DNA of 64,000 bases, taken from Closterium sp. Naga37s-1. Lineage: Eukaryota > Streptophyta > Zygnematophyceae > Desmidiales > Closteriaceae. Shown here in pieces: positions 9,211-20,467 of the stretch. A program made the translations under genes and the position numbers. Below the pieces are notes generated by a model, which worked only from the letters and a program-made list of their open reading frames with translations, was not told the DNA's origin and made no database searches. Position 1 is the stretch's first letter, and every line of letters begins with the position of its first letter. The stretch is from positions 322,501 to 386,500 of the forward strand of contig CANJKZ010001154.1 in NCBI GenBank assembly GCA_947471745.1. The letters are read 5' to 3'.

Positions 9211-11532
9211 AGCTAGCAGACGCGTGACAGTAGGGCTGGCAGCGCGAAGTTAGTCAGACTCGGGGTCCGAACCGTCAGCAAGGGAGGACGCAGGAGGAGA
9301 CGGCAGAGGGACACGCTGTGGAACAGAGGAAGGACGAAGTGCCATTTGGTGCGTGCCGGGGACAGGAGGAGGACGCTGACGCGGAACACAACGACCAGTG
9401 CGAGCAGCGTGAACAGGCGACGCAGGACAAGACGCAGGCTCACGACGCTCCGCAAGACCTCCGGTCGGCCCAGTGTAAGGAGAAGGACCAGGCAGTGGGG
9501 AGGCTGGCTGTAAATGCGACTGCGACTGGTCAGGCGGTGGACACAGTAAGGGAGGAGTAGGACCAGTAGAAGGCGGGAGACCAAGAACCTGCTGAAGGAG
9601 TGGAACGAAGCACGGCCGCGGCCGCGCAGCGCTGCCAGAACCAGTAGAGACAGCACCAGTACCACCAGCTCCAGGGTCTCAAGCTCCAACTCCTGCAGCA
9701 CCACCAGCTCCAGCACCTCCAGGAGCTCCAGCTGCAGCAGCACCTCCAGCAGTAACGGCTCCAGCGCCTCCAGCTCCAACTCCTGCAGCACCACCAGCCC
9801 CAGCAGCTCCAGTACCTCCAGTACGAGCACCTCCGGGACCAGTGGCTCCAGTATCTCCAGCAGCTCCAGCAGCAGCATTACCTCCAGCTCCAATAGCATC
9901 TCCAGTTCCAGCAGCCTCGGTACCTCCAGTACGAGTACCTCCGGGACCAACGCCTCCAGCACCTCCAGCAGCTCCAGCACCAGCAGTACCTCAAGCGCCA
10001 GCAGCACATCCAGCGGTAAACTCCCCAGCTCCAACAGCACGACTCCAGCGCCGAGCAAACCACTCGCGCAGCTGCGGTGGAGAGAGGGGCTCCCGCCATG
10101 ACGAGACACCCGTAGGACCTCCAGAGGACAAAGTACCTCCAGGCTCAGCACGCTCAGGCTCAGCACCCCCAGGCTCCACACTCTCAAGCTCAGCACCCCC
10201 AGGCTCCGCACCCTCAGACTTAGCAACCCAAGGCTCAACACCCCCAGGCTCCGCACCCTCAGACTCAGCAACCCCAGGCTCAGCACCCCCAGACTCCGCA
10301 CGCTCAGGCTCAGCACCCCCAGGCCCCGCACCCGCAGGCTCAGCACCCCTAGCAGTATCAGAGTCGACAGCTACCTCGACAGGCTTGACAAGATCTACCT
10401 GGGACACACCTGAGGGGTCAGGACCCTAAGGGGGGAGGGGGTCTACCGGAGGAGGACCTGGTGCTAGGAAGAGCGACGGGGGGGGGAGAGGGGCAGTGCG
10501 GTAGGGGAAGAGATGGTAGTAAGGAACCGACTCGTCAAACGTGACATCATGAGAGGACAGAACACGACGCGAGGTGGGGTGGTAAAACTGCCAACCAGGC
10601 CCGTCAGGGGGGAAGCCAAGGAAAACGCAGGGAACAGCACGGGAGGACAGCTTGTCCGCGGAATACTCGTGGACAAAAGCTCGAGATCCCCAGACACGGA
10701 ACACAGACGCATCGCCAACCTTCTCCGTCCACCGCAGAGCAGGTCTGGTCTCCGGCATGGAGACACGGGGCTGGAGGTTGAGCTGATGCGCAGCGTACTG
10801 GACCGCGAACGGCCATAGAAAATGGGGAGCAGCCGCATGGATCATGGACGTACGAGCGACGTCCATGACCATGCCAATGCGGCGCTCAGCAATCCCATTT
10901 TGCTGTGGGGAGGCTGGAAGCGCGAACGTCTGGCGGATGCCCTCCGCACGACAGAAGGCCCGCAGAAGGTCGGAGGAAAACTCTCCACTTCTGTCGGAGT
11001 GCAGACGCAAAACAGGAAGGTCCGAGTCGAAACTCTCGATGAGCTGGCGACGGGCAGCGCGGATCCAGGTGATCAGCACCTCAGTGACCTCACCCTTGCG
11101 GCGCAAGGGGAAGACTGTGGTGTAACGCGAGTAGTCGACAACGACCAGCAGAAAGTAACGCTCGTGACCCTGTCCACAGACGCGGGCTGGGCCCACACGT
11201 CCATGTGGAGAGTCTGCAGGGGAGCCTCCGTCGGAGGGAACTCGGAGGAGTGAGGAGCGGCGCGCTGCCGTCCCTCGACGCAAGGAACGCAGGTAGGGGC
11301 AGGCCCCGGTGGGAGGGGAGGGAGAGACCGGGGGAGACCAGTGACAAGGAGACGGGAGGCCATACCTCGGAGACGAGGCAGGGAGGGGTGACCAAGGCGG
11401 TGGTGCCAAAGGAGAGTCTGGTGTGACAGGAGACGACACGAGCAGGGGGCAGACTCCGGACCAGACCTGGACGCGGCAACAAACACCTGACCAGACGCAG
11501 CTACCTGACTAGACTCAGCAACCGGAGGAGAC
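9211..11532 (-). pseudogene. pol: Copia-B1 integrase and long Gly/Glu/Pro linker
   Basis: The minus-strand integrase (about 11486-10426) contains the GAG_pre-integrase HHCC zinc region (LLWHHRLGHPSLPRL, PCVEGRQ) and the core with LLVVVDYSRYTT, LHSDRSGEFSSDL and PQQNGIAERRIG. TAG at 10426-10428 interrupts the frame where the paralogue B2 has CAG. Downstream is a very long low-complexity linker of about 1.2 kb: an imperfect 15-bp repeat coding for AEPGG-like units (10125-10345), then Gly/Ala-rich sequence. Large plus-strand and other-frame open frames here (for example 9842-10429) are products of the repeat composition. A frame shift near 11100-11250 separates the integrase N-terminus from the core. 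Confidence 0.8.
10125..10345 (-). repeat. 15-bp coding minisatellite in the Copia-B1 linker
   Basis: Imperfect tandem units of CAGGCTCAGCACCCC type, roughly fourteen of them, translate on the minus strand as repeated GAEPG. A homologous shorter block exists in copy B2 at 15117-15310, so the repeat is an element feature whose copy number varies. Confidence 0.8.
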
Positions 11533-12712
11533 TGTCAGAATAGTGAGCAGAAAGATAGAACAGGAAAGAGGGTTTGCACTAGCAGGCAGTTGAGTACATA
11601 TAGGAAACCCTAATTTGGGCTGTACTCGGTATAGAGTACCCCACTGCAGGCTAGACAAATATAACATTCTGACACACCCCCTTAGTCAAAGTGGGGTATG
11701 ATCAGCACAACAAGCAGCAGTTTATAGTTCACAAATATAAGCAAAGCTAGAGGCTATCACAGAGGGCAAGTGAGAAGGAGGAGGAACTATGAGAGGAGAG
11801 GAGGTAGTGGGCGGCAGCAGAAGCTGCTGGCACACGGCGCAACTGGAGCAACTGGCACACTGGCAACTGGAGCAACTGGCACACGGGCAACTGGAGTAAC
11901 TGGCTCCGCGGCTAGACGAGCGGCAGGAGCAACTGACTCTCGGGCGACTGGAGCAACGGGCTCACGGGTGACTGGAGCGACGGGCTCACGGGCGACTGGC
12001 GCAACGGTCTCACGGGCGACTGGAGCTGCTGGCTTCACGGCGGCCACCCCCCTTCAACCTCCCCCTTTGTCCCAAAACTCCCGTTCACACCCCCTGCTGC
12101 ACCCCTAGCTTCACTCCCACGACACCCCCCTAGCACCACTCCTTCAGCTCCCACACATCCACCCCCCTCAGCGGCAGCTGCAGTAGTGGGAGACGGAGGA
12201 GGAGGAGGAGCAAGTAGCGACGCACACACCCGCCACCCCCATACCCGCCACCCCGCAGTTGCACGAGGGCAGGGAGCGGTGCGCGGCTCCGCAAGGCAGC
12301 ACGCGCGGGATGCAGGGGCGGCTCGCGGGCTGATGGGGCGGCTCGCGGGCTGTAGGGGCGGCGAAAAGCAGTGCGCGGGTCCCTTGGGGCGCCACGACGG
12401 GCAGGGCAGGGCGTCGCGCGACGAGCAGGGCGGCGCGACGGGCAGAAAACCGCCGCGCGCCCCGAGCGCACGGCGGGAAGAAAAAGCGCCGATAGGAAGG
12501 ATAGCAGTGGAAGACGTAGGTGGGCCCATCCACAGGATCGACCCGAGAGGGTCGACCTGCTCTGATACCATGTCAGAATAGTGAGCAGAAAGATAGAACA
12601 GGAAAGAGGGTTTGCACTAGCAGGCAGTTGAGTACATAAAGGAAGCCCTAATCTGGGCTGTATTTGCTATAGAGTACCCCACTGCAGGCTAGACAAATAT
12701 AACATTCTGACA
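11533..12712 (-). mobile_element. 1.18-kb non-autonomous LTR element nested in Copia-B1
   Basis: Two 142-bp LTRs (11533-11674 and 12571-12712, TGTCAGAATA...AACATTCTGACA) enclose 896 bp without any retrotransposon protein. A minus-strand primer site TGGTATCAGAGC (12559-12570) abuts the 5' LTR, and a GGGGGTG purine tract abuts the 3' LTR. The 5-bp duplication GAGAC is present at 11528-11532 and 12713-12717, and removing the insert joins protease to integrase sequence as in copy B2. Small size, short LTRs and absent coding capacity fit a TRIM/SMART-type parasite. The ends resemble those of the host family B, so B-family enzymes are the likely mobilisers. Confidence 0.92.
11838..12042. repeat. 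15-bp tandem repeat inside the nested non-autonomous element
   Basis: About a dozen degenerate units of ACTGGAGCAACTGGC type fill the 3' half of the element's internal region. The unit is a multiple of three, so open frames appear on both strands without coding meaning. Confidence 0.75.
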
Positions 12713-14020
12713 GAGACTCAGTAGTCAGTGTGTACAGGCTCGACCCAGGCTGACGGGTGAACATTGCCAGGTGGCGGCCCGTCCGAGTACATGTACAGTG
12801 GGTCACCCGCTGACCTCCAGGAGTGAACTGGTCCACCCACACGTCCTGGAGGTCAGCGCCACTCACCAAGTTCGTAGAGAACGAGGGGAGGTGAAGACCC
12901 GATAGTGAGCCAGACGGGACCGCCGGACACGGCAGAACCGTACAGGAGTGCGCAAGGACTGGGCCCCCAGAGGGGTCCGCCAGGGAGACTGCAACCGGCC
13001 GACTAAGCGGCGTGAGTGTGGTGCAGTCGCGAAAGAAGGAGCGGGAAGCACCTGAGTCAAGCGTGAAGGTGTGCAAGGCCTCAGCAGGCGCAGAACCAGA
13101 GAGAGCAGACTCACTAGCACCTGGAGCAGCAGACTCACTAGCACCTAGAGCAGCAGCCTCTATACCTGGGTCGGGCGGCACACACAGGTAACAGTCACCC
13201 TCAGCACTAATAGTCACAGCATACATGGCAGCAAGGATAGCATCGTAATCAATATCAAAGATAGCAACACCAGACTTAAGCAGATCAGCCCAGCGAGGGA
13301 GCTCAGTGGCGTCAGGAAACTGTGCGCGCCAGGCATCAGACAGGCGACCGAAACACGCCGCGTTTCGTATGGCAGCCCGCACGTCTCCCCACGACGCTCG
13401 CCGGTGCGGAGAACATAAGCACAGGGACCAGCACCCCCAGACCTCCCACGCCCAGCGTACCACTCACGAAGCTGCTGGGGCGACGGGGCCTCACGGGAAC
13501 GCGGCTGCTGCTGTCGCTGGCTATCGCCAAAGCCTCCACGCTGCGCGGCTCCACCCCGACCAGCACCATTGCCGCCGCCACCCCCACTGTCGCTGCCGCT
13601 GCCGCCCCCACCTCCACTGCTGCCACCGACGCCCCCACTCCCGCCACCACCCCCACCTCCACCCCCACCCCCTCCGCCTCCTCCACCGCCACCACCACCG
13701 CCCCCGCCGTCCCCTCGACCACCCTTTCCCCCCTTGCACTTGCCGTTGCGGAGCCTCCCACTAGGAGCAGACACAGCCCCGACCTCCTCGGTGCCAACGA
13801 GGTCAACAGCAGCAGCAAAAGCAACAGAGGGCAAAAGGGGAACGGGGGAACACCCCTCAAAGAAAGGGGCGCGAGGGTCGCCGCGAGAAGCTCCTACAGC
13901 GTCTATGCTAGTCTCAGCTGCAGTGAGGCGCTCCACGAGCAGGTCGACAGTGACCTTGGTGGGGCAAAGGGAGAGAAAGTGGTCCCTGAGTGAGAAAAGA
14001 GAGTCAGGGAGAAAGCGGGA
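12713..14020 (-). pseudogene. gag-pol: Copia-B1 Gag C-terminus and protease
   Basis: The minus-strand coding runs from SLRDHFLSLCPTKVTV-like Gag sequence (near 13990) through a polyglycine tract (13560-13735), a QQLREWYAGRGR motif, a zinc-binding region that is shifted out of frame near 13350, and an aspartic protease with intact DSGAS (13046-13058). The protease C-terminal region is cut by the nested element at 12713. In B2 the same stretch is one open frame, so B1 has acquired at least one frameshift. Confidence 0.8.
13560..13735 (-). repeat. Polyglycine-coding trinucleotide-like tract in Copia-B1 Gag
   Basis: CCACCG/CCGCCA-rich sequence gives about 40 near-continuous glycines on the minus strand and polyproline on the plus strand. 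The homologous tract in B2 is at about 17335-17520. Confidence 0.85.
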
Positions 14021-14031
14021 GTTTGTCACTC
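14021..14031. other. Chimeric junction between Copia-B copies
   Basis: Left of this point the sequence matches the middle of family B gag (as at 17760-17800). Right of it, starting GACGTCC, it matches the linker between integrase and RT (as at 9045-9070). B2 therefore ends here without RT, RNase H or 3' LTR, and B1 resumes. A few bases at the joint match neither side. Confidence 0.7.
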
Positions 14032-17000
14032 CCGACGTCCGTGCTAAGGGCACACTCACCCCCGACGGACGGAGGACAGACAGACTCAGACTCAGCAACA
14101 AGACTGGCGGCGTAGTCTAGACGGCAGCGAGCAGCAAAGTCGACAAGCTCAGCAACAAGAGCAGACGTAGCAGTAGACTCAAAGGAAGGGTCAGTGACAA
14201 CAGTGGTCAGGAGATGCGTGACAGTAGGACTAGCAGCACGAAGGGAGTCAGACTCCGGGTCAGCAAGGGCAGGAAGGGAGGACGCAGGAGGAGACGGTAG
14301 AGGGACACGCTGCGGAGCAGTGGAAGGACGAAGTGCCATCTGGTGCGTGCCGGGGACAGGAGGAGGACGCTGACGCGAACCACGACGACTAGTGCGAGCA
14401 GCACGAGCAGGCGACGCAGGACGAGACGCAGGCTCACGACGCTCAGCAAGACCTCCGGTCTGACTAGTGTAAGGAGAAGGAGCAGGCAGTGGGGAAGCGG
14501 GCTGTAGCTGTAACTATGACTGTGACTGCGCCTGGACAGGCAGTAGAGACACTAAGGAAGGAGCAGGACCAGTAGAAGGCGGGCCACCAAGAACCTGCTC
14601 AAGGAGCTGAACGAAGTACGGCCGCGGCCGGACAGCGCCTCCAGAACTAGCAGGGACAGCACCAGCACCCTCAGCGTCAGCGCCAACTCCAGCAGTACCT
14701 CCAGCAGCTCCAGTAGCGCCAACTCCAGCACCCCAAGGAGCACCGGCTCCAGTAGCACCTTCAGCTCCAGCACCTCCAGCAGCTCCAGCTCCAGCAGGAC
14801 CAACAGAAGCCCCAGCAGCTCCAGTAGCACCAGCTCCAGTACCTCCAGCAGCACCTGCTCCAGCAGCACCGCCAGCTTCAGCAGCTCCAGCTCCAGTAGC
14901 ACCACCAGGCCCAGCAGCTCCAGTACCTCCAGTACGAGCACCTCCGGGACCAGTGGCTCCAGGACCCCAAGGAGCTCCAGCAGCAGCAGGACCTCCAGCG
15001 CCCGTAGCACCACCAGCTCCAGCAGCACGGCTCCAGCGCCGAGCAAACCACTCGCGCAGCTGCTGTGGAGAGAGTGGCTCCCGCCGGGACGAAGCACCTA
15101 AAGGACCTCCAGGCTAAGCGCCTCCAGACTCCACACGCGCAGGCTCAGCACCCTCAGGCTCCGCACCCCCAGACTCAGCAACCCTAGGCTCATCACCCCC
15201 AGGCTCAGCACTCCCAGGCTCAGCACCCCCAGACTCAGCACCCCCAGGCTCCGCACGCTCAAGTTCAGCACCCCCAGACCCGGCACCCGCAGGCTCAGCA
15301 CCCCTAGCCGCACCAGAGTCAACAGCTACCTTGACAGGCTCGACTGCGTCTACCTGGGACACATCTGAGGGGGCAGGACCCTGAGGGGGAAGGGGGTCTA
15401 CCGGAGGAGGACCTGGCGCGAGGAAGAGCAGCAGGGGGGGAAGGGGGGCAGTGCGGTAGGGGAAGAGACGGTAGTAAGGAACCGACTCGTCAAACGTGAC
15501 GTCCTGAGAGGACAGAATACGGCGCGAGGTGGGGTGGTAAAACTGCCAGCCAGGCGCGTCAGGGGGGAAGCCAAGGAAGACGCAGGGAACAGCACGGGAG
15601 GACAGCTGGTCCGCAGACAAGTCGCGGACGAAAGCTCGAGATCCCCAGACACGGAACGCAGACGCATCGCCAACCTTCCCCGTCCACCGCAGCGTAGGTG
15701 TGGTCTCCGGCATGGAGACCCAGGGGTGGAGGTTGAGCTGATGCGCAGCGTACTGAACCGCGAACGGCCACGGAAAATGGGGAGCAGCCGCATGGATCAT
15801 GGACGTACGAGCGACGTCCATGACCATGCCAATGCGGCGCTCAACAATCCCATTTTGCTGTGGAGAGGCCAGAAGTGTGAACGTCTGGCGGATGCCCTCC
15901 GCACGACAGAAGGCTCGCAGAAGGTCGGAGGAGAACTCTCCACCTCTGTCGGAGTGCAGACGCAGAACAGGAAGGTCCGAGCCAAAACTCTCGCTGAGCT
16001 GACGACGGGCAGCGCGGATCTAGTCGATCAGCACCTCAGTGACCTCACCCTTGCGGCGCAAGGGGAAGATTGTGGTGTAACGCGAGTAGACGTCAACGAC
16101 CAGCAGAAAGTAGCGCTCGTGACCCTGTCCACGGACGCGGGCTGGGCCCCACACGTCCATATGAAGAGTCTGCAGGGGAGCCTCCGTCGGAGGAAATTCG
16201 GAGGAGTGAGGAGCGGCGCGCTGCCGCCCCTCGACGCAAGGAACGCAGGTAGGGGCAGGCCCCGGGGGAAGGGGAGGGAGAGATCGGGGAAGGCCAGTGA
16301 CAAGGACACGGGAGGCCATGCCTCGGAGACGAGGCAGGGAGGGGTGACCAAGGCGGTGGTGCCAGAGAAGAGTCTGGTGAGACAGGAGGCGACATGAGCA
16401 GGGGGCAGACTCAGGACCAGACCGGGACGCTGCAGCAAACACCTGACCCGACGCAGCTACCTGACCAGACGCAGTAACGGGAGGAGACCCGGTAGTCAGG
16501 GTGTACAGGCTCGACCTAGGCTGACGGGAGAACATGGCCAGGTACCGGCCCGTCCGAGTGCACGAACAGTGGGTCACCCGCTGACCTCTAGGAGTGAACT
16601 GGTCAACCCAGGCGTCCTGAAGGTCAGCTCCACTCACCAAGTTCGTGGAGAACGAGGGGAGGTGGAGGCCAGACAGAGAGCTAGACGGGACCGCCGGACA
16701 CGGCAGAACCGTGGAGGAGTGTGCAAGGACCGGACCCCCAGAGGGGTCAGCCAGGGAGACTGCCACTGGTCGACTGAGCGGCGAGAGTGTGGTGCAGTCG
16801 CGAAAGAAGGAGCGGGAAGCACCCGAGTCAAGGGTGAACGTGTGCAAGGCCTGACCCGACGCGGTACCTGAGAGAGCAGACTCACCAGCACCTGGAGCAG
16901 CAGACTCACTAGCACCTAGAGCAGCAGCCTCAATGCCCGGGTCGGGCGGAACACACAGGTAACAGTCACCCTCAGCACTAATAGTCACAGCATACATAGC

Positions 17001-18314
17001 AGCAAGGATAGCATCATAATCAAGATAAAAAATAGCAACACCCGACCTAAGTAGATCACCCCAGCGAGGGAGCTCAGTGGCGTCTGGAAACTGTGTACGC
17101 CAGGCGTCCGTCAGGCGGCCGAAACAGCGGTGCGTGGCGTGCGGTCCTCCGCACGTCTCCCCACTGCGCTCGCCGGTGCGGAGATCGTAAGCACAAGGAC
17201 CAGCACCCCCAGACCTCCCACGCCCAGCGTACCACTCACGAAGCTGCTGGGCCGACAGGGTCTCACGAGAACGCTGCTGCTGCTGGCGCTGGCCACCACC
17301 AGGACCTCCCTGCTGCACAGCGCCACCCCGATCAGCACCACCGCCACCACCACCCCCACCGCCGCTGCCGCCTCCGCCACCCCCACTGCCGCTGCCGCCG
17401 CCGCCTCCACCTCCACCGCCGCCGCCGAAGCCCCCAATCCCGCCACCACCCCCACCTCCACCCCCACCCCCTCCGCCGCCTCCACCGCCACCACCGCCGC
17501 TCCCGCCGTCTCCTCCAGCACCCTTGCCCCCCTTGCTCCTGCTGCTGCGGCGCCTCCCACTAGGAGCACACGCAGCGCCGACCGACTCGGTGCCAACGAG
17601 GTCGACAGCAGCAACAGAGGCAACAGAGGGCAAAAGGGGGACGGGGGAGCACCCCTCAAAGCAAGGGACACGAGGGTCACCACGAGAGGCTCCTACAGCG
17701 ACTATACTCTTCTCAGCTGCAAGGAGGCGCTCCTCGAGGGGGTCAACGGTGAGCGTGGTGGGGCAAAGGGAGAGGAAGTGATCCCTGACTGAGCGAAGGG
17801 AGTCAGGAAGGCGGGTGACGAGGTAGTAGAGAGTGATGTACATAGGGGGGGGGTTCTTGGCGCAGAACTCGGGAGGAAGCGCAGCGCGGTAGCGGGTGTC
17901 ACTAGTGCGGAGGTGCGTAATGAGGTCAGCGACAGTGGCAAAAGCGGCTAGGTCAGGAAACAGGTACAGCAGCATGAGGCGGCTAAGGGCAGCAGTGGCA
18001 GGGGAGGAGTAGCGCGCAACAACAGCGTCGTACAGAGTCTTAGCAGTCTTGTACTGGCTAAAGTGCGCGCGCTCAGCAGACGGCAGGTGACTACGAACAG
18101 CAAGACGAGCAGCAGCATCGCGCGTGGTCCACTACGAGCGGAGTGCACTGTCAGCATCGGCAGCAAGTGCAACAGAGACGCCGGACGTGTGATCGAACAG
18201 TGAGACTCCATCCCTAGAGTCAAAATGCAGAAAAAGCTGCAGATCATCGACACAGACCTCGAAATCGACTGCTCGACCCTCAGCATCGAAGGTAAGGACA
18301 TTAAGGCTAGCCAT
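14032..18314 (-). pseudogene. gag-pol: Copia-B2 Gag, protease, integrase and linker (RT missing)
   Basis: A single minus-strand frame starts at ATG 18314 (MASLNVLTFDAEGRAVDF) and runs through Gag, a polyglycine tract (about 17335-17520), a Cys/His motif (CGGPHATHRC), protease DSGAS (near 16825), integrase zinc region and core (VYSRYTT, PQQNGIVERRIG), and the GAEPG linker. TAG interrupts it at 18132-18134, where the outer copy has CAG (Gln), and at 16020-16022, where B1 has TGG (Trp). The frame is otherwise open for about 1,060 codons to 15114, then the linker degrades to the junction at 14031. With no RT or RNase H it cannot be autonomous. Confidence 0.87.
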
Positions 18315-19211
18315 GACGGCAGTAGCAGCAGAAGTAGCCTAGCAACAGCAGCAGCAGTAGCAGCGCGACTCGGCAGGGCGGCGCGACTCGGCAGGGCGGC
18401 GCGGCTCGGCAGGGCGGCGCGGCTCGGCAGGCCGGCGCGGCTCGACAGGGCGGCGCGGCTCGACAGGGCGGCGCGGCTGCGGCGGTGCGCTTACCAGTGG
18501 CGGGAGGGGAGGGTAGAGGCCGCAACTGGTGGGGCAGGGCCGTGGCGCGCTAGCAGGGTAGGGGCCGCGACAAGGAGGGCCGCGACAAGGCGGCAGGGCA
18601 GGGCCGCGATTCGGCGGCAGGTCAGGGCCGCGTCAGGGCGGCAGGGCAGGGCCGCGACGGCGGGGCCTCAACGGCGACGACGACGGCGATTGCACCGGCG
18701 GCTGCAGGCTCGACGGCGGCAGCAGGGCCGCTACGGCGGCAGCAGGGGCGACGGTTGCTGCAGGCCACGGGGCCTCGGCGGCTGCTGAAGGGTAAGGGGC
18801 CGCGACGTGGGGCGGCAGGTCAGGGGCCGCGACGGCGGCCGCAGGTCAGGGGCCGCGACGTAGGGCGGTGGGGCAGGGCCGTGGCGAAGGGCGGCAGGGC
18901 AGGGCCGTGACGGCCGGCAAAGCAGGGCCGCGACGGGCGACAGGGTAGGTAGGGCCGCGACAACGGGGCGGGCAGGCTGCTAAGGGCGGCGACGGCAGGG
19001 CGGGCAGCTAAGGATGGCGACTGCAGGGCGGGCCGCTAAGGGCGGCGAGATCGGGCCTCGACGGGCCGTAGGGGAAGGGCGCGACGGGCCGCAAAGGGCA
19101 GGGCCGCTAAGGGCGGCACTAGGGCGAGGCAGGCGCGACGCGTGCTTCGGGCAGGGCAATAAAAAAAAAAATAACACGGTGGGCCCTAAAAAAACGTTCC
19201 CACTAGGGAAT
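18315..19211 (-). repeat. GC-rich leader of Copia-B2
   Basis: The stretch between primer site and gag start consists of degenerate GGCAGGGCAGGGCCGCGACG-like units. It corresponds to the leader of the outer copy at 20882-21615 and contains no supportable gene. The sequence TTCCCACTAGGGAA next to the primer site is conserved in both leaders. Confidence 0.75.
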
Positions 19212-19213
19212 CT

Positions 19214-19225
19214 TCTCTGAAACCA
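19214..19225 (-). promoter_or_regulatory. Primer binding site of Copia-B2
   Basis: On the minus strand TGGTTTCAGAGA directly follows the LTR. It is a variant of the initiator-tRNA site, one base different in its core from that of Copia-A. Confidence 0.7.
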
Positions 19226-19348
19226 TGTCACAAGGTATGAAATGAGAATGACTAGAAACAGGGCAGTACAAGGTTTGTATAGGCAAAACCTAACAATACT
19301 GTACCCCATAAGGAGTGCCCCACTACAGCCTACAATATAGTTCTGACA
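19226..19348 (-). repeat. 5' LTR of Copia-B2
   Basis: 123 bp, minus strand TGTCAGAACTATA...CTTGTGACA, diverged from but clearly related to the 132-bp outer LTRs. No 3' mate was found, consistent with loss of the 3' half of B2. Confidence 0.85.
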
Positions 19349-20467
19349 ACCTACACAATCCGGAATCACGACCAAAGATTTTCAGGACAGTTCCTTCGTC
19401 GTCCTGCTACAGACGACAATGTCCACAGGTTCAACATGTGACGAAGTGGAGTTTTTTGGGTGGCAGCACCTGACAGCTGGAGATACTGCAGCAATCGGGG
19501 ATTTCGATTCTGCCACATCAACACGCCAACAGCAGCAGTTTCGGGGTTGCAGGTACTGGCAACCGAAGATACTGCAGCAGAAGGGTGATTCGATGCTGCC
19601 ACGCGGAGATTTTGGGGTGGCAGTCCTTTTCAAAGGGGGGGGGAGAGTTCTCTCGCACTGTACTTGTCAGTTTTTCCTGACAGATCTGTCTGACCCATCC
19701 AGCACAACGGACGCTCGCAATTACTCCATCGACATCGACGTGTCCTGATTCAGTCGATCTCTGACAACGCGTAAGAATTCCCGTCACCAACACGTTCATC
19801 TCGACCGTCCGACACAGATCCGCCACATCGACGGTTTTCATTCATCGAAGGATTTCAAATCGACATTCGCTTTTAACCGCCCGATCGATATCGGCAATAA
19901 CAACGGCTGACACCCAACTCTTTAAAGTTCGCCTGGTCAACGCGGTCAGCCACGCGTCAACTTGAACGTCAACGTGCTTCTGCACCGTCACATCAGTTTC
20001 GTCCGAGATCTGCAGTTTTCCAGCTACCGCAAGACTCGACTACAGATAAGGGGGCCTTTATCTAGAAGGTGGGCGAGTGTAATGAATTACAATTCATTAC
20101 TGTAGAGGCTGCTCGTAGCGATGACAGCCCCGAACACTGCGCGTCAATTTCAGGTTCGGCCTACATTTTGGCCCAAACCACTTCCGAGTCGCCCATCACC
20201 AATCGCGACATTTCCGAGCCACGCACATCACGAGGTTCTCGCCTAGCTAGTTTCCGCCCTATAAATGCTCGCTTTCTTCATTGTTTCATGATGCTGGAAT
20301 CACGTTCTCTTTATAGAAGTCTTCCGTGCACTCTGTTAGTACAATCCATAACAGATTGGGCCACCAAGGTGAAATGGGAAACAGGAGGGACACATTGTTG
20401 GCACTCATTCTTATTCAAGCTGGCCCCGATGGTATTCTGAATATTCTCGCAACAAATTGGATTGTTG
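19349..20467. other. Orphan 1.1-kb segment between Copia-B2 and outer gag
   Basis: Ordinary-composition sequence, less GC-rich than its neighbours, with no recognisable coding frame. It separates the B2 LTR from the broken end of outer gag. CCTATAAATGC at about 20259-20269 is TATA-like. The last bases before gag (ATTGGATTGTTGG) contain a short inverted repeat, CAACAAATTGGATTGTTG. It may be a further insertion into which B2 jumped, but I could not define both of its ends. Confidence 0.5.

Noticed and set aside
9842..10429. Plus-strand Pro/Ala/Ser-rich protein of 195 codons
   Set aside because: It is the complement of the repetitive Copia-B linker, whose true coding frame (GAEPG repeats) is on the minus strand.
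13569..14120. Polyproline protein on the plus strand
   Set aside because: Antisense of the polyglycine tract in Copia-B Gag.
18315..19211. A gene in the GC-rich leader of Copia-B2
   Set aside because: Frames are degenerate repeats (RLGRAA-type) and lie between primer site and gag of a retroelement.
11505..19353. A target duplication for Copia-B2 (ACCTA-like words)
   Set aside because: GCTACCTGA-like words near 11510 and 16460 are ordinary coding sequence of both copies. B2 has no 3' LTR, so no duplication can be established.
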